Assembly (NCBI GenBank): GCA_945873815.1
Contig: CAMCEE010000001.1
Span: 1 to 64,000 of the forward strand
Direction: 5' to 3'
From: an uncultured Caryophanales bacterium
GTDB lineage: Bacteria; Bacillota_I; Bacilli_A; RFN20; CAG-449
DNA: 64,000 nucleotides
The notes below the pieces were generated by a model that worked only from the letters and a program-made list of their open reading frames with translations, did not search any database and had not been told where the DNA came from. Shown one piece after another: positions 1-7,506 of the stretch. The position numbers and the translations under genes are program-made. Position 1 is the first letter of the stretch, and every line of letters begins with the position of its first letter.

Positions 1-55
1 ACTTAATTTAAAAGAAAGGAATGTATTATATATAGGGTGAATATATAGTACTAGA
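1..55. repeat. Direct repeat, copy 1 of a 55-bp (or longer) leader
   Basis: The first 55 bases are identical to 5573-5627. Both copies lie just upstream of a plus-strand accessory gene (the LRR gene at 66 and the unknown gene at 5636). The repeat starts at the very first base of the window, so its true left edge may lie outside. It is probably a duplicated promoter/leader or a recombination target. It holds an AAAGAAAGGA stretch and TATA-rich sequence but no clear -35/-10 pair. Confidence 0.85.
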
Positions 56-65
56 ATGAAGGAAA

Positions 66-1490
66 ATGGATTATTCAAAAGGATTAGAAATAGAAGATAA
101 TGTTTTAATTAGTATTGGGGTTTGCATAGATGAAGATATCATTATTCCAGATGGTGTAACCTCAATAGGAGAACGGGCATTCGATGGGTGTAGTGGTTTA
201 ACCTCAATAAAAATCCCAGATGGTGTAACTTCGATAGGAGAATTGGCATTCTCTGAGTGTAGTGGTTTAACCACAATAGTTATCCCAGAAAGCGTAACAA
301 GTATAGGAAGTGAGGCGTTCTTCGGCTGCGATGGATTAACATCAATTATTATTCCAAATGGTGTAACTTCGATAGGAGAATGGGCATTCTTTGGGTGTAG
401 TGGTTTAACCTCAATAGTAATTCCAGATAGTGTAACAAGTATAGGTGAACGCGCGTTCTCTGGTTATAACAGCTTAGCTTCAATTATAGTATCTGAAAAT
501 AACCCAATATACGATAGTAGAAATAATTGTAATGCAATTATAGAAACAAAAACAAATAAATTAGTAATAGGATGCAAAAATACAATCATTCCAAATAGTG
601 TAGCATCAATAGGAGAAAAGGCATTCTGTGGGTGTAGTGGTTTAACCTCAATAAAAATCCCAAATGGTGTAACTTCGATAGGAGAATGGGCATTCTCTTT
701 TTGTAGTGGTTTAACCTCAATAAAAATCCCAAATAGTGTAACCTCAATAGGAGAACGGGCCTTCTCTGAGTGTAGTGGTTTAACCTCAATAAAAATCCCA
801 AATGGTGTAACAAGTATAGGAAGTGAGGTGTTCTATGATTGTAGTGGTTTAACCTCAATAGTTATTCCAAATAGTGTAACCTCAATAGGAGAATGTGCAT
901 TCTATTTTTGTAGTGGTTTAACCTCAATAGTTATTCCAGATAGTGTAACAAGTATAGCTGAAAACGCGTTCTTTTATTATAACAGCTTAGCTTCAATTAT
1001 AGTATCTGAAGATAACCCAATATACGATAGTAGAAATAATTGTAATGCACTTATAGAAACAAAAACAAATAAATTAATATTAGGATGCAAAAATACAATC
1101 ATTCCAAATAGTGTAACCTCAATAGGAGAACGGGCATTCTCTGAGTGTAGTGGTTTAACCTCAATAGTAATTCCAGATAGTGTAACTTCGATAGGAGAAT
1201 GGGCGTTCTTAGATTGCGATGGATTAACATCAATTATTATTCCAAATAGTGTAACCTCAATAGGAGAACGGGCATTCTATGGGTGTAGTGGTTTAACCAA
1301 TATAAGAATTGAGGGAGAGAAAGTAGATATTAGTAGTTATGCATTTTATAATTGTTCGTCATTAAAATATATATTTTTAAGTAGTAAATTATATGAAAAA
1401 TATAAGAACATTGAATTTGTGAAATGTCACGCAAAAATTGTTCCATTAGGATCTATAGATGAAATGGTAAAATCTATAGGCTATTTTTAG
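66..1490 (+). CDS. BspA-like leucine-rich repeat protein (LRR_5), no signal peptide
   Basis: A 474-residue protein made almost entirely of about 23-residue repeats of the type 'IPNGVTSIGERAFSECSGLT', which is the BspA/LRR_5 pattern seen in surface or host-binding proteins of gut, oral and protist-associated microbes. Two 55-residue modules of another kind ('YNSLASIIVSENNPIYDS...') interrupt the array near residues 134-185 and 305-355. There is no signal peptide, lipobox, LPXTG or membrane segment, so export is not shown; it could be cytosolic or lack its export signal. The start at 66 follows AGGAAA almost directly, which is a poor spacing. Repeats are nearly identical at DNA level, which points to recent duplication or gene conversion. 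Specific function unknown. Confidence 0.8.
   Translation: MDYSKGLEIEDNVLISIGVCIDEDIIIPDGVTSIGERAFDGCSGLTSIKIPDGVTSIGELAFSECSGLTTIVIPESVTSIGSEAFFGCDGLTSIIIPNGVTSIGEWAFFGCSGLTSIVIPDSVTSIGERAFSGYNSLASIIVSENNPIYDSRNNCNAIIETKTNKLVIGCKNTIIPNSVASIGEKAFCGCSGLTSIKIPNGVTSIGEWAFSFCSGLTSIKIPNSVTSIGERAFSECSGLTSIKIPNGVTSIGSEVFYDCSGLTSIVIPNSVTSIGECAFYFCSGLTSIVIPDSVTSIAENAFFYYNSLASIIVSEDNPIYDSRNNCNALIETKTNKLILGCKNTIIPNSVTSIGERAFSECSGLTSIVIPDSVTSIGEWAFLDCDGLTSIIIPNSVTSIGERAFYGCSGLTNIRIEGEKVDISSYAFYNCSSLKYIFLSSKLYEKYKNIEFVKCHAKIVPLGSIDEMVKSIGYF
465..617. repeat. Internal 153-bp repeat of the LRR gene, copy 1
   Basis: This stretch matches 978-1130 with a constant offset of 513 bp and only a few substitutions. 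It encodes the 'YNSLASIIVSE.NPIYDSRNN' module. The 513-bp period suggests an in-frame block duplication of 171 codons within the gene. Confidence 0.75.
978..1130. repeat. Internal 153-bp repeat of the LRR gene, copy 2
   Basis: Second copy of the 465-617 module, in frame. The differences are mostly single bases, such as atta versus ctta in the Asn-Ala-Ile/Leu codons. Confidence 0.75.
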
Positions 1491-1628
1491 AATCTAATTG
1501 CGATATAGAAATTGAGAAAAGAGACAATATTTCCACTATAGGGATAATTAAATTATTGTCCATTATAATTTGCTCCTTGATTTGTTTTATATATTTATAT
1601 TACACATATATTACACAATTTTTTTGAT

Positions 1629-1697
1629 AAATAAATGGTTAACCGGTATACATATAACTGATTCTAGGAAGTGACAATTACATTAATTATGTTATAA
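1629..1697. repeat. 69-bp target-site duplication, left copy
   Basis: Identical to 3645-3713. The two copies directly abut the outer ends of the inverted repeats of the IS1634-type element, so they are its target duplication. The IS1634 family is known for long target duplications of variable length. The rest of 1491-1628 holds no gene that I can see. Confidence 0.93.
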
Positions 1698-1778
1698 CCT
1701 GAGTTTTACAGTTGTTATGCTACAAAGTGAGAAAAGTGTTTAAAAATATATATTTTCTCACTTTTTTCTTTATTTTTC

Positions 1779-1807
1779 TTGCGTTATGCTACATTTTATG
1801 CTATAAT
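1779..1807 (+). promoter_or_regulatory. Sigma-A-type promoter of the IS1634 transposase
   Basis: TTGCGT (1779-1784), 17 bp, then TATAAT (1802-1807), lies 15 bp before the ATG. A TAGGAT motif at 1815-1820 is a weak ribosome binding site. Confidence 0.6.
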
Positions 1808-1822
1808 AGTAATGTAGGATGA

Positions 1823-3574
1823 ATGGTGGTGTTTCGTGTGATTAGATACGATAAACATAAAAGAAAAGATGGTATTAAAACTCAAGTTAGAGTGGTTGAA
1901 GGATATAGAGTAGACGGTAAGATTAAACAAAAAACTATTAAGTATTTTGGTTATCTTGAAGATCAAGAAAACAAAGATGAGTTTATTGCCATGGTAGAAA
2001 AATTTGACGATGATTATAAAAAAGAAAAACTTCTTCTTAAAAAGAATACTAGAAAGAAATTTTTCGAAGATACTAATTCAGTCAAATATAATTACGGATA
2101 TAAGTTCTTATCTGCTATTTACGATTCACTTAAATTAGATGATTTTTTTGCTAATGTTGATTTCAAAGGCGATTATGATTTGAATTCGATATTGAAATAT
2201 TTTGCTATTCAAAGAATTCTTAATCCTGCATCTAAAAGACATACAACTCAAACAATGAGAAATTTTTATGGTAATGAATTGGATTTTGAGCTTGCAGATG
2301 TATATCGCTCTTTAGATAAATTTAGTGATTTAAGCACTAATATTCAAAAATATATTAATAATCGAATAGTTAATTTAATTGGAAGAAAATTCGATTACGG
2401 TTTCTATGATGTTACTAATTACTATTGTGAAGTTGATTTTCCTGATGAAGATGGTGGTTTAAGACAACGTGGTGTATCAAAAGAACATAGAACTGATCCT
2501 ATTATTCAATTTGGTTTATTTATGGATGAAAACTCATTACCTGTTTGTATGAGTATATTTCCGGGTAACACCTCAGATTCCTTAACATTCCAGCCAACAA
2601 TGAATAAGATAAAGGAAAACTACAGCTTAAAGAAGATTATTGCTGTAGCTGATAAAGGTATGAATTCTTCTAAAAATATTGATTATCTTGTTAATAATGG
2701 AAATGGTTTTGTCTTTAGTCAAATATTAAAAGGTAAAAAAGGTAAAAGATACCATGAGAAAATGTTTGATGAAAATGGTTACACATATAATTCATCTAAT
2801 ACTTTTAAGTATAAAACATTTATTGAAGATTACGATGCTATTGACAATAATGGAAATAAAATTAAAAGACAGAGAAAGGTTCTTATATATTGGAAATATG
2901 AAGATGCTATTATGGCAGCCAGAAAAAGAGATGATAAGCTTAATAAAGCTTTAAAATCTCTTGGCAATAATGCTTTTACTATAAAACATGCTTATGATGA
3001 ATATATAAAAAATCTTTACACTACAGAAAACGGTGAGGTTGCTGATACTGTAAATAGATCAATCGACTATGAAAAAGCTAAAGAGGATGCTAAATTTGAC
3101 GGTTACTTTGCAATTGTTACTTCTGAATTAGATTACGACTATTCAAAAATATTAGAAGTCTATAGCGGTCTTTGGAGAATTGAGGAAAGCTTTAGAATAA
3201 CTAAATCTCAATTTGAAGCTAGACCTATATTTGTTAGAACACAAAAACATATTGAAGGTCATTTCTTAATTTGCTTCATTTCGCTACTACTTATAAGAAT
3301 GCTTCAATTAAAAATGAACTATTCTCTTTCAGCCGAAAGAATAATTGAAGCCTTAAACACTAGTATGTGTATAACTGATTCATTAAATAAAGTTAGAGTA
3401 TTAAGAAATGATGAAGTATTATCATTTGATGAATCTAATAAATTAACATTTGATAATCAAACTGTCAATGATTTATTATCTATAATTAATGCTATGGATG
3501 CTGAAATACCATATGCAGAATATACTAAACAAGAGTTCGATAAATATTTAAATTCGATTGTTTACAAACCATAA
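1823..3574 (+). CDS. IS1634 family transposase
   Basis: A 583-residue DDE transposase, the usual size for IS1634. The three acidic active-site regions are visible: 'GFYDVTNYY' (Asp near residue 196), 'AVADKGMNSS' (Asp near 276) and 'GLWRIEESFR' (Glu near 453), the last inside the 'YSGLWRIEESFRI' signature typical of IS4/IS1634 enzymes. The N-terminal 'KTQVRVVEGYRVDGKIKQ' region is also typical. It would excise and integrate its own element by binding the 26-bp ends. The gene is intact, with its own promoter and terminator inside the element. Confidence 0.95.
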   Translation: MVVFRVIRYDKHKRKDGIKTQVRVVEGYRVDGKIKQKTIKYFGYLEDQENKDEFIAMVEKFDDDYKKEKLLLKKNTRKKFFEDTNSVKYNYGYKFLSAIYDSLKLDDFFANVDFKGDYDLNSILKYFAIQRILNPASKRHTTQTMRNFYGNELDFELADVYRSLDKFSDLSTNIQKYINNRIVNLIGRKFDYGFYDVTNYYCEVDFPDEDGGLRQRGVSKEHRTDPIIQFGLFMDENSLPVCMSIFPGNTSDSLTFQPTMNKIKENYSLKKIIAVADKGMNSSKNIDYLVNNGNGFVFSQILKGKKGKRYHEKMFDENGYTYNSSNTFKYKTFIEDYDAIDNNGNKIKRQRKVLIYWKYEDAIMAARKRDDKLNKALKSLGNNAFTIKHAYDEYIKNLYTTENGEVADTVNRSIDYEKAKEDAKFDGYFAIVTSELDYDYSKILEVYSGLWRIEESFRITKSQFEARPIFVRTQKHIEGHFLICFISLLLIRMLQLKMNYSLSAERIIEALNTSMCITDSLNKVRVLRNDEVLSFDESNKLTFDNQTVNDLLSIINAMDAEIPYAEYTKQEFDKYLNSIVYKP

Positions 3575-3576
3575 TA

Positions 3577-3618
3577 AAAAGCCGATTACCTACTTAATTA
3601 AGTATGTAGTCGGCTTTT
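3577..3618 (+). terminator. Rho-independent terminator inside the IS end
   Basis: AAAAGCCGA ... TCGGCTTTT encloses a second inner stem (CTACTT/AAGTATGTAG) just after the transposase stop. It ends transposase transcription and may shield the IS from read-through. Confidence 0.8.
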
Positions 3619-3644
3619 GTAACATAACAACTGTAAAACTCAGG

Positions 3645-3713
3645 AAATAAATGGTTAACCGGTATACATATAACTGATTCTAGGAAGTGACAATTACATT
3701 AATTATGTTATAA
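3645..3713. repeat. 69-bp target-site duplication, right copy
   Basis: Identical to 1629-1697; the right partner of the IS1634-type target duplication. Confidence 0.93.
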
Positions 3714-3828
3714 TAATTTTAACATTTTGATAAGGGTTACATTAGTGTTAAAATATAAATAGAATTAATTGATGAAAAATAGTGCGTATAAGGTATGATT
3801 TATAAATCACTGTTTAGGAGTATAGTAT

Positions 3829-4083
3829 ATGGTCTTTAATACAAGATATAGAATTTTATCATTAGATGCCTCAAATATTTATGAAAAAAATAATTATGAT
3901 GGTAAAGGAAATGAAAAGGAAAAAAATCCTTATAAAATTGACTCAGAATATAATGGAAAATTAACTCCTTTATATAGCAGTACTAGCTAACTATTAAATA
4001 ATCAATAGATTTTAAATAAATTAGCAAAATTATGTAAAAGTCGTGGTTATAAGAGTTTGTTACATGACGAAAAAGATTATTGA
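3829..4083 (+). pseudogene. Small ORF (53 aa) with in-frame remnant, probably a decayed gene
   Basis: ATG at 3829 preceded by TAGGAG (3815-3820) opens a 53-codon frame ending at TAA 3990. The same frame stays open in meaning after two stops and continues with 'ILNKLAKLCKSRGYKSLLH' up to TGA at 4083, which has the amino-acid make-up of a protein. I read it as a gene broken by nonsense mutations next to two IS elements. The 53-aa N-terminal part could still be translated. No family recognised. An alternative is that 3991-4118 is non-coding RNA belonging to the neighbouring IS110 element. Confidence 0.35.
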
Positions 4084-4104
4084 AGGAGAGAATTTTCAAT
4101 AATC
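4075..4104. other. 10-bp hairpin at the 3' flank of the IS110 element
   Basis: GATTATTGAA and TTCAATAATC form a perfect 10-bp stem with a 10-nt loop, just outside the subterminal repeat of the IS110-type element. It may be part of the element end or of a structured RNA. Confidence 0.5.
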
Positions 4105-4118
4105 ACTGATCTTTGAAA

Positions 4119-5441
4119 ACTTTATATGGTTATTAGTTGTTTATAGATTTATATTCAATATTATTTTTAAGAATTGAATAAATAACGCGAACTAATTTTT
4201 TTCTAACATGGCAAATTGCCGTATTATAACCTTTGCCTTCATTACGTTTTTTCGTATAGTATTGATTAAATGTTTTATCACTTCTAACTATAACTCGAGC
4301 TACCATAGTTAAAGCGTTTCTAAGATAAGATGATCCTTTCTTAGAAATACGAGTGTGTTTAGCTTCGTATTTACCTGATTGATAAACTAATGGATTTAAT
4401 CCGGCATATGCAAGCAAAGAATCTGCATTATGGAAATTAGAGATTTGACCAACTTCTCCAATTATTCCAGCAGCTGTATTTGCACCAACACCAGGAATAG
4501 TTAATATCTTAGGATAATGTTCTTTTATTATCTTAACCATTTCATCAATGAGTTCTTTCTTTTGTTCTTCGTATATTGTAATTAAAGATGATGATTGTTT
4601 AATTAAAATTTTGTCAGAACTGTTAGAAATGCCAATGCTATTTTTAGCATAAGAGAAAAGTTGTTCTATCTTAGATTTATCAATGTGCCCTTTAAAATGG
4701 TTATATGCGAATTCATAAACTGTATCTAAATGCTTTCCTTTATAAGAAGAAGGAAGAGGATATTCATTTAAAAGAGAATAAACGCCTTTTCCATTGATTT
4801 TAGGGAATATCTTAAGAAATTCAGGGAATACAACGTGAATAAGTCCTGTGAGGCGATTTTTCTCTTGAGTTATTAATTTATTTAGTTTAATCATCTCACG
4901 ATATAATGATTTTAATTGTAAACTTTGGTAAGATGGTGGTGTATAGGTTAATAGTTTCTTTTGCTTATCTTGAAGATAATTACAAATGCCTTCAGCATCA
5001 ATCACATCTGTTTTCGCATAATGCACTGATTGAGAAAGTTGAAACATATTGGTCAAAATTGGGTTAATGAATATTACTTCTGTTTGCTCGAAACTTGAGA
5101 GGTAATTAAGAATTGTTGATGAATAAACCCCAGTAGATTCTATGCCTATACGTACATTTGAATCTTTAAAGAACTTCTTGGCCTCATTAATTTTGCTAAG
5201 AAGTTTTTTATATTCATCCTTTGTGTTTTGAATTTGGAATTTCTTTCCGTAGATTTCACCTTCGTTAGACATAATGCAAACATCATGTTTTTCAGAAGCG
5301 ACATCAATTCCTACATAAATCATAAAAAGATCCTTTCTGAAGAGAATATGCAGCTTCTACGATACTTTCACCACGTGTCCTAGTAAACAACCAGTATTAT
5401 TACGATAAATAATCTGTAACTAACTAATAACCATATAAAGT
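4119..5441 (-). mobile_element. IS110-family element (minimum extent)
   Basis: A 20-bp perfect inverted repeat (AACTAATAACCATATAAAGT at 5422-5441 and its complement at 4119-4138) brackets the recombinase gene. A further 11 bp match imperfectly inward. The left repeat overlaps the 3' end of the gene. In the IS110 family the true ends lie outside such subterminal repeats and there is no target duplication, so the exact ends cannot be set here. The right end may run to about 5572, where the 55-bp repeat begins. Confidence 0.75.
4133..5323 (-). CDS. IS110 family DEDD recombinase/transposase
   Basis: A 396-residue recombinase. The N-terminal RuvC-like DEDD domain shows Asp7 ('GIDVASEKHD'), Glu62 ('GIESTG'), Asp106 and Asp109 ('KTDVIDAEG'). 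The C-terminal Transposase_20 domain has 'IPGVGANTAAGIIGEVG' and the 'YQSG' serine region. IS110 enzymes act with a bridge RNA made from the element's non-coding end, which pairs with donor and target DNA. The start at 5323 has an AGAAAGGAT ribosome binding site. The gene is full length for the family and looks intact. Confidence 0.94.
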   Translation of the reverse strand: MIYVGIDVASEKHDVCIMSNEGEIYGKKFQIQNTKDEYKKLLSKINEAKKFFKDSNVRIGIESTGVYSSTILNYLSSFEQTEVIFINPILTNMFQLSQSVHYAKTDVIDAEGICNYLQDKQKKLLTYTPPSYQSLQLKSLYREMIKLNKLITQEKNRLTGLIHVVFPEFLKIFPKINGKGVYSLLNEYPLPSSYKGKHLDTVYEFAYNHFKGHIDKSKIEQLFSYAKNSIGISNSSDKILIKQSSSLITIYEEQKKELIDEMVKIIKEHYPKILTIPGVGANTAAGIIGEVGQISNFHNADSLLAYAGLNPLVYQSGKYEAKHTRISKKGSSYLRNALTMVARVIVRSDKTFNQYYTKKRNEGKGYNTAICHVRKKLVRVIYSILKNNIEYKSINN

Positions 5442-5524
5442 GAAAGTCGCAGCCATGGACTCCTTATACCAGTCAGATGAATCTGCTGTAGAGTGAAAAC
5501 AATGGTCTGCAACTTCTTCGTTTT
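5324..5524 (-). ncRNA. Candidate bridge-RNA region of the IS110 element
   Basis: This non-coding stretch lies upstream of the recombinase start, on the side where IS110-group elements encode the bridge RNA. Several short pairable segments occur (for example TTTCAC at about 5367 with GTGAAA at 5440 and 5493). I did not derive a convincing fold or identify guide loops, so this is a positional inference. The subterminal repeats are more typical of the IS1111 group, whose RNA is on the 3' side; then the candidate region would be about 3991-4118. Confidence 0.3.
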
Positions 5525-5552
5525 TATGATACCAAAAGCTTTTGGTATCATA
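5525..5552. repeat. 28-bp perfect palindrome
   Basis: A perfect inverted repeat centred on AAAAGCTTTT, with 14-bp arms and no loop, lies between the IS110 element and the 55-bp repeat. It could be the IS110 target, a protein binding site or a terminator (TTTTT precedes it). Confidence 0.7.
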
Positions 5553-5572
5553 AATCACCCAACATACAACAA

Positions 5573-5627
5573 ACTTAATTTAAAAGAAAGGAATGTATTA
5601 TATATAGGGTGAATATATAGTACTAGA
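5573..5627. repeat. Direct repeat, copy 2 of the 55-bp leader
   Basis: Identical to 1-55; see copy 1. It ends 8 bp before the next start codon. Confidence 0.85.
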
Positions 5628-5635
5628 GTATTAAT

Positions 5636-6223
5636 ATGGGAGAAAGCAAAATAATCATCGATGAAAATAATATCAAAAAGATACCACTTTTTGAATTGAC
5701 ACCAGTGAAGATGGAATACTTAATTAACTTAAAAAATAGATATTATGAATTACTAATAAAGTATAAAAAAGAAGAATTACTTCCTTCAGAAGAAAAAGAA
5801 ATTAAAATTGTCTTGGAAAATATTGATAGTTATACAGATTTTAAAGAATTAAAAAATGTGCTTCAAAATTTAAGTGAGAATGAAATTATTTATTGCCCGG
5901 ATTTATATTACGATTATTTTATTGGCTATTCAAGTCTAGATGTATTATTAGATGTTCCGTTTGAGTGTCTAAAATATTTGAAGAATTTACTTAATCCAAT
6001 AATTATAAGTCTGATATATTGGTCCTTCAAAGATGATCCGAAGTATAAGAAAATAATTGAAGAGATGATTAAAGAATATGATGGATTAATAACTTTTAAT
6101 GAAACAGTAGATTTAGAAAAAAAAGAATTTATAAGACAATATATATTTTTAGATTATTATCGAGATTTTTATGATATGAATGACGTTAAAAAATTGATGA
6201 GACAATATGAAAGAATAATGTAA
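5636..6223 (+). CDS. Hypothetical protein, 195 aa
   Basis: I do not recognise this family. The protein is acidic and lysine/glutamate-rich with mostly helical composition, a leucine/tyrosine-rich middle ('YYDYFIGYSSLDVLLDV') and one mildly hydrophobic stretch ('NLLNPIIISLIYW', about residues 117-130), too weak to call a membrane helix. No signal peptide is seen. It begins 8 bp after the 55-bp repeated leader and has no clear ribosome binding site, so the leader may carry its promoter or start signals. It stands alone between the IS110 element and the promoter at 6334. Confidence 0.6.
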   Translation: MGESKIIIDENNIKKIPLFELTPVKMEYLINLKNRYYELLIKYKKEELLPSEEKEIKIVLENIDSYTDFKELKNVLQNLSENEIIYCPDLYYDYFIGYSSLDVLLDVPFECLKYLKNLLNPIIISLIYWSFKDDPKYKKIIEEMIKEYDGLITFNETVDLEKKEFIRQYIFLDYYRDFYDMNDVKKLMRQYERIM

Positions 6224-6333
6224 AAAAAGATAATATTCTCTCAGTTGTAAATGATGTACACTATGTATAAATTGTATAATACATAAAAAAATGATGAGGA
6301 AATAAAAAAATACAATGTATATACAAAAAATAC

Positions 6334-6362
6334 TTGACAATACATAAATAATGCGTTTTAAT
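6334..6362 (+). promoter_or_regulatory. Consensus promoter before the 6391 gene
   Basis: TTGACA (6334-6339), 17 bp, TTTAAT (6357-6362). The start codon at 6391 follows an excellent ribosome binding site (AGGAGG near 6380). Confidence 0.7.
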
Positions 6363-6390
6363 AGTGGTATAAACGTAATAGGAGGTAACG

Positions 6391-6807
6391 ATGGAAAATA
6401 ATATTATGTTAGAATTATACAATTCATTGCTAATAAAATACTCTGAATTGCAGAAAGAAGTTGATCTTATCAAAAAGGAAATAGAAGATTTAAAAAGTGG
6501 AAATTCTGTGAATGATAAGTCACTTAACAATAATGTAATAAAGAAAAATAAATACGTAAAAATAAGAGAGTACTTGGAAAATTCTAATATGGATGAAATA
6601 ACATGTTCAATTGATGAATTGGATAAAATGGTTCGTATTTCTGAAGTTTGTTATAAAAACGAAAAAAATATTAGATTGGCATTTTCTAATACAAAATCAC
6701 ATTCACTAGCTCTATCATGGTTAGGCGCAGGTTATAAAGTATCTGGTATTACTTTTGATAGAGAATGCTTAAAAAATACTTTAATTAAGTTTACTAAAAT
6801 AAAATAA
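6391..6807 (+). CDS. Small protein: coiled coil plus possible DUF7662-type domain
   Basis: 138 residues. Residues 1-40 have heptad-like spacing of Leu/Ile with Glu/Lys and probably form a coiled coil. Residues 53-136 ('KYVKIREYLENS...SIDELDKMV...HSLALSWLGAGYKVSGITF') resemble, from memory, a small winged-helix-like domain in bacterial proteins of unknown role listed as DUF7662 ('Y.PL..YL..l.F.EIE..L...A..WL.AGY.V'). That match is my recollection, not a search. It has its own promoter and strong ribosome binding site and lies 57 bp before the 6865 gene, so the two may be co-expressed. Role unknown; DNA or RNA binding is possible. Confidence 0.6.
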   Translation: MENNIMLELYNSLLIKYSELQKEVDLIKKEIEDLKSGNSVNDKSLNNNVIKKNKYVKIREYLENSNMDEITCSIDELDKMVRISEVCYKNEKNIRLAFSNTKSHSLALSWLGAGYKVSGITFDRECLKNTLIKFTKIK

Positions 6808-6864
6808 TATGTAAATAAACCATTATGTTGAATTAAATAATAAAGAGCAAGGAGGAATAATATT

Positions 6865-7506
6865 ATGGTTATTATAAATGATGCTATGTTAAAAAAGAAT
6901 ATTGAAGGTTTCTATGAGAAATATTGTAAATCTTATTGTAAAGGAGCAAAAGATATAGAATATGTCGCGGCACATAATTCATATCAAACAGCGGTAAAGC
7001 ACGCAATTGAGTTTAATGGTAAGAAAAAAGAAGCTGCTGATTGCCGTAAAAATTACGAAGGTAAGATTATAGATTTTTTAAAAGATAAAGATTTCTCAAC
7101 TGAAAAAATTGTTAAATTGATGGTTGATATAAGAAATGGATACAGAAATAAAGGTATAAATGACTGGACATACGGTAATTCACAAAAATGGATTAATATG
7201 GCTATTAAATATTATTTAGTCATGACATTAAAAAATAGCACAAGTTCTTTAACAATTAGTAATGTAGGATGTGAAATTGCAAAATATAAATATGATTTAT
7301 TCCCTGTCGATAGAAATATGATTTCTATAATTAAAGGTGATTTAAAAATTAAAGGTGATTTAAAAACATTTAGTGACGCATGGAGTAAGTGTGATGACCT
7401 AAAAAAATTTAATGATTATTGGGACAATGTACGTCCTGAAATTAAAACCAAATATAGCGTTGACAAACCAATAATTTATGAGATATGTACATGGACTGCT
7501 AAATAA
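6865..7506 (+). CDS. Hypothetical protein, 213 aa; full-length paralogue of the 8963 gene
   Basis: A soluble protein with a central 'YGNSQKWINMAIKYYLVM' motif followed by 'DLFPVDRNMI' and a C-terminal 'AWSKCDDLKKFNDYW...PIIYEICTW'. The same layout occurs in the 155-aa product at 8963 ('YGMAQKFVNISLKYIYCF', 'FGHVALDSYT'), so they are paralogues, with this one keeping the C-terminal part of about 60 residues. I know the pattern only from unannotated proteins in accessory regions. The ribosome binding site is AAGGAGG at 6849-6855. A tandem 'KGDLKIKGDLK' near residues 156-166 is a small internal duplication. Defence or toxin functions are possible from context but not shown. Confidence 0.65.
   Translation: MVIINDAMLKKNIEGFYEKYCKSYCKGAKDIEYVAAHNSYQTAVKHAIEFNGKKKEAADCRKNYEGKIIDFLKDKDFSTEKIVKLMVDIRNGYRNKGINDWTYGNSQKWINMAIKYYLVMTLKNSTSSLTISNVGCEIAKYKYDLFPVDRNMISIIKGDLKIKGDLKTFSDAWSKCDDLKKFNDYWDNVRPEIKTKYSVDKPIIYEICTWTAK

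Larger units (their letters stand above)
1698..3644 (+). mobile_element. Complete IS1634-family insertion sequence (1947 bp)
   Basis: The element is bounded by 26-bp terminal inverted repeats starting CCTGAGTTTTACAG (1698-1723 and 3619-3644, one mismatch). It carries one transposase gene and a strong terminator and is flanked by a perfect 69-bp direct repeat. The near-perfect ends and identical duplications point to a recent, probably still mobile insertion. Confidence 0.93.

Noticed and set aside
71-858. Open frames on the minus strand across the LRR gene (about 71-274 and 586-858)
   Set aside because: They are complements of the repetitive plus-strand LRR coding sequence, have no ribosome binding sites and repeat with the same period.
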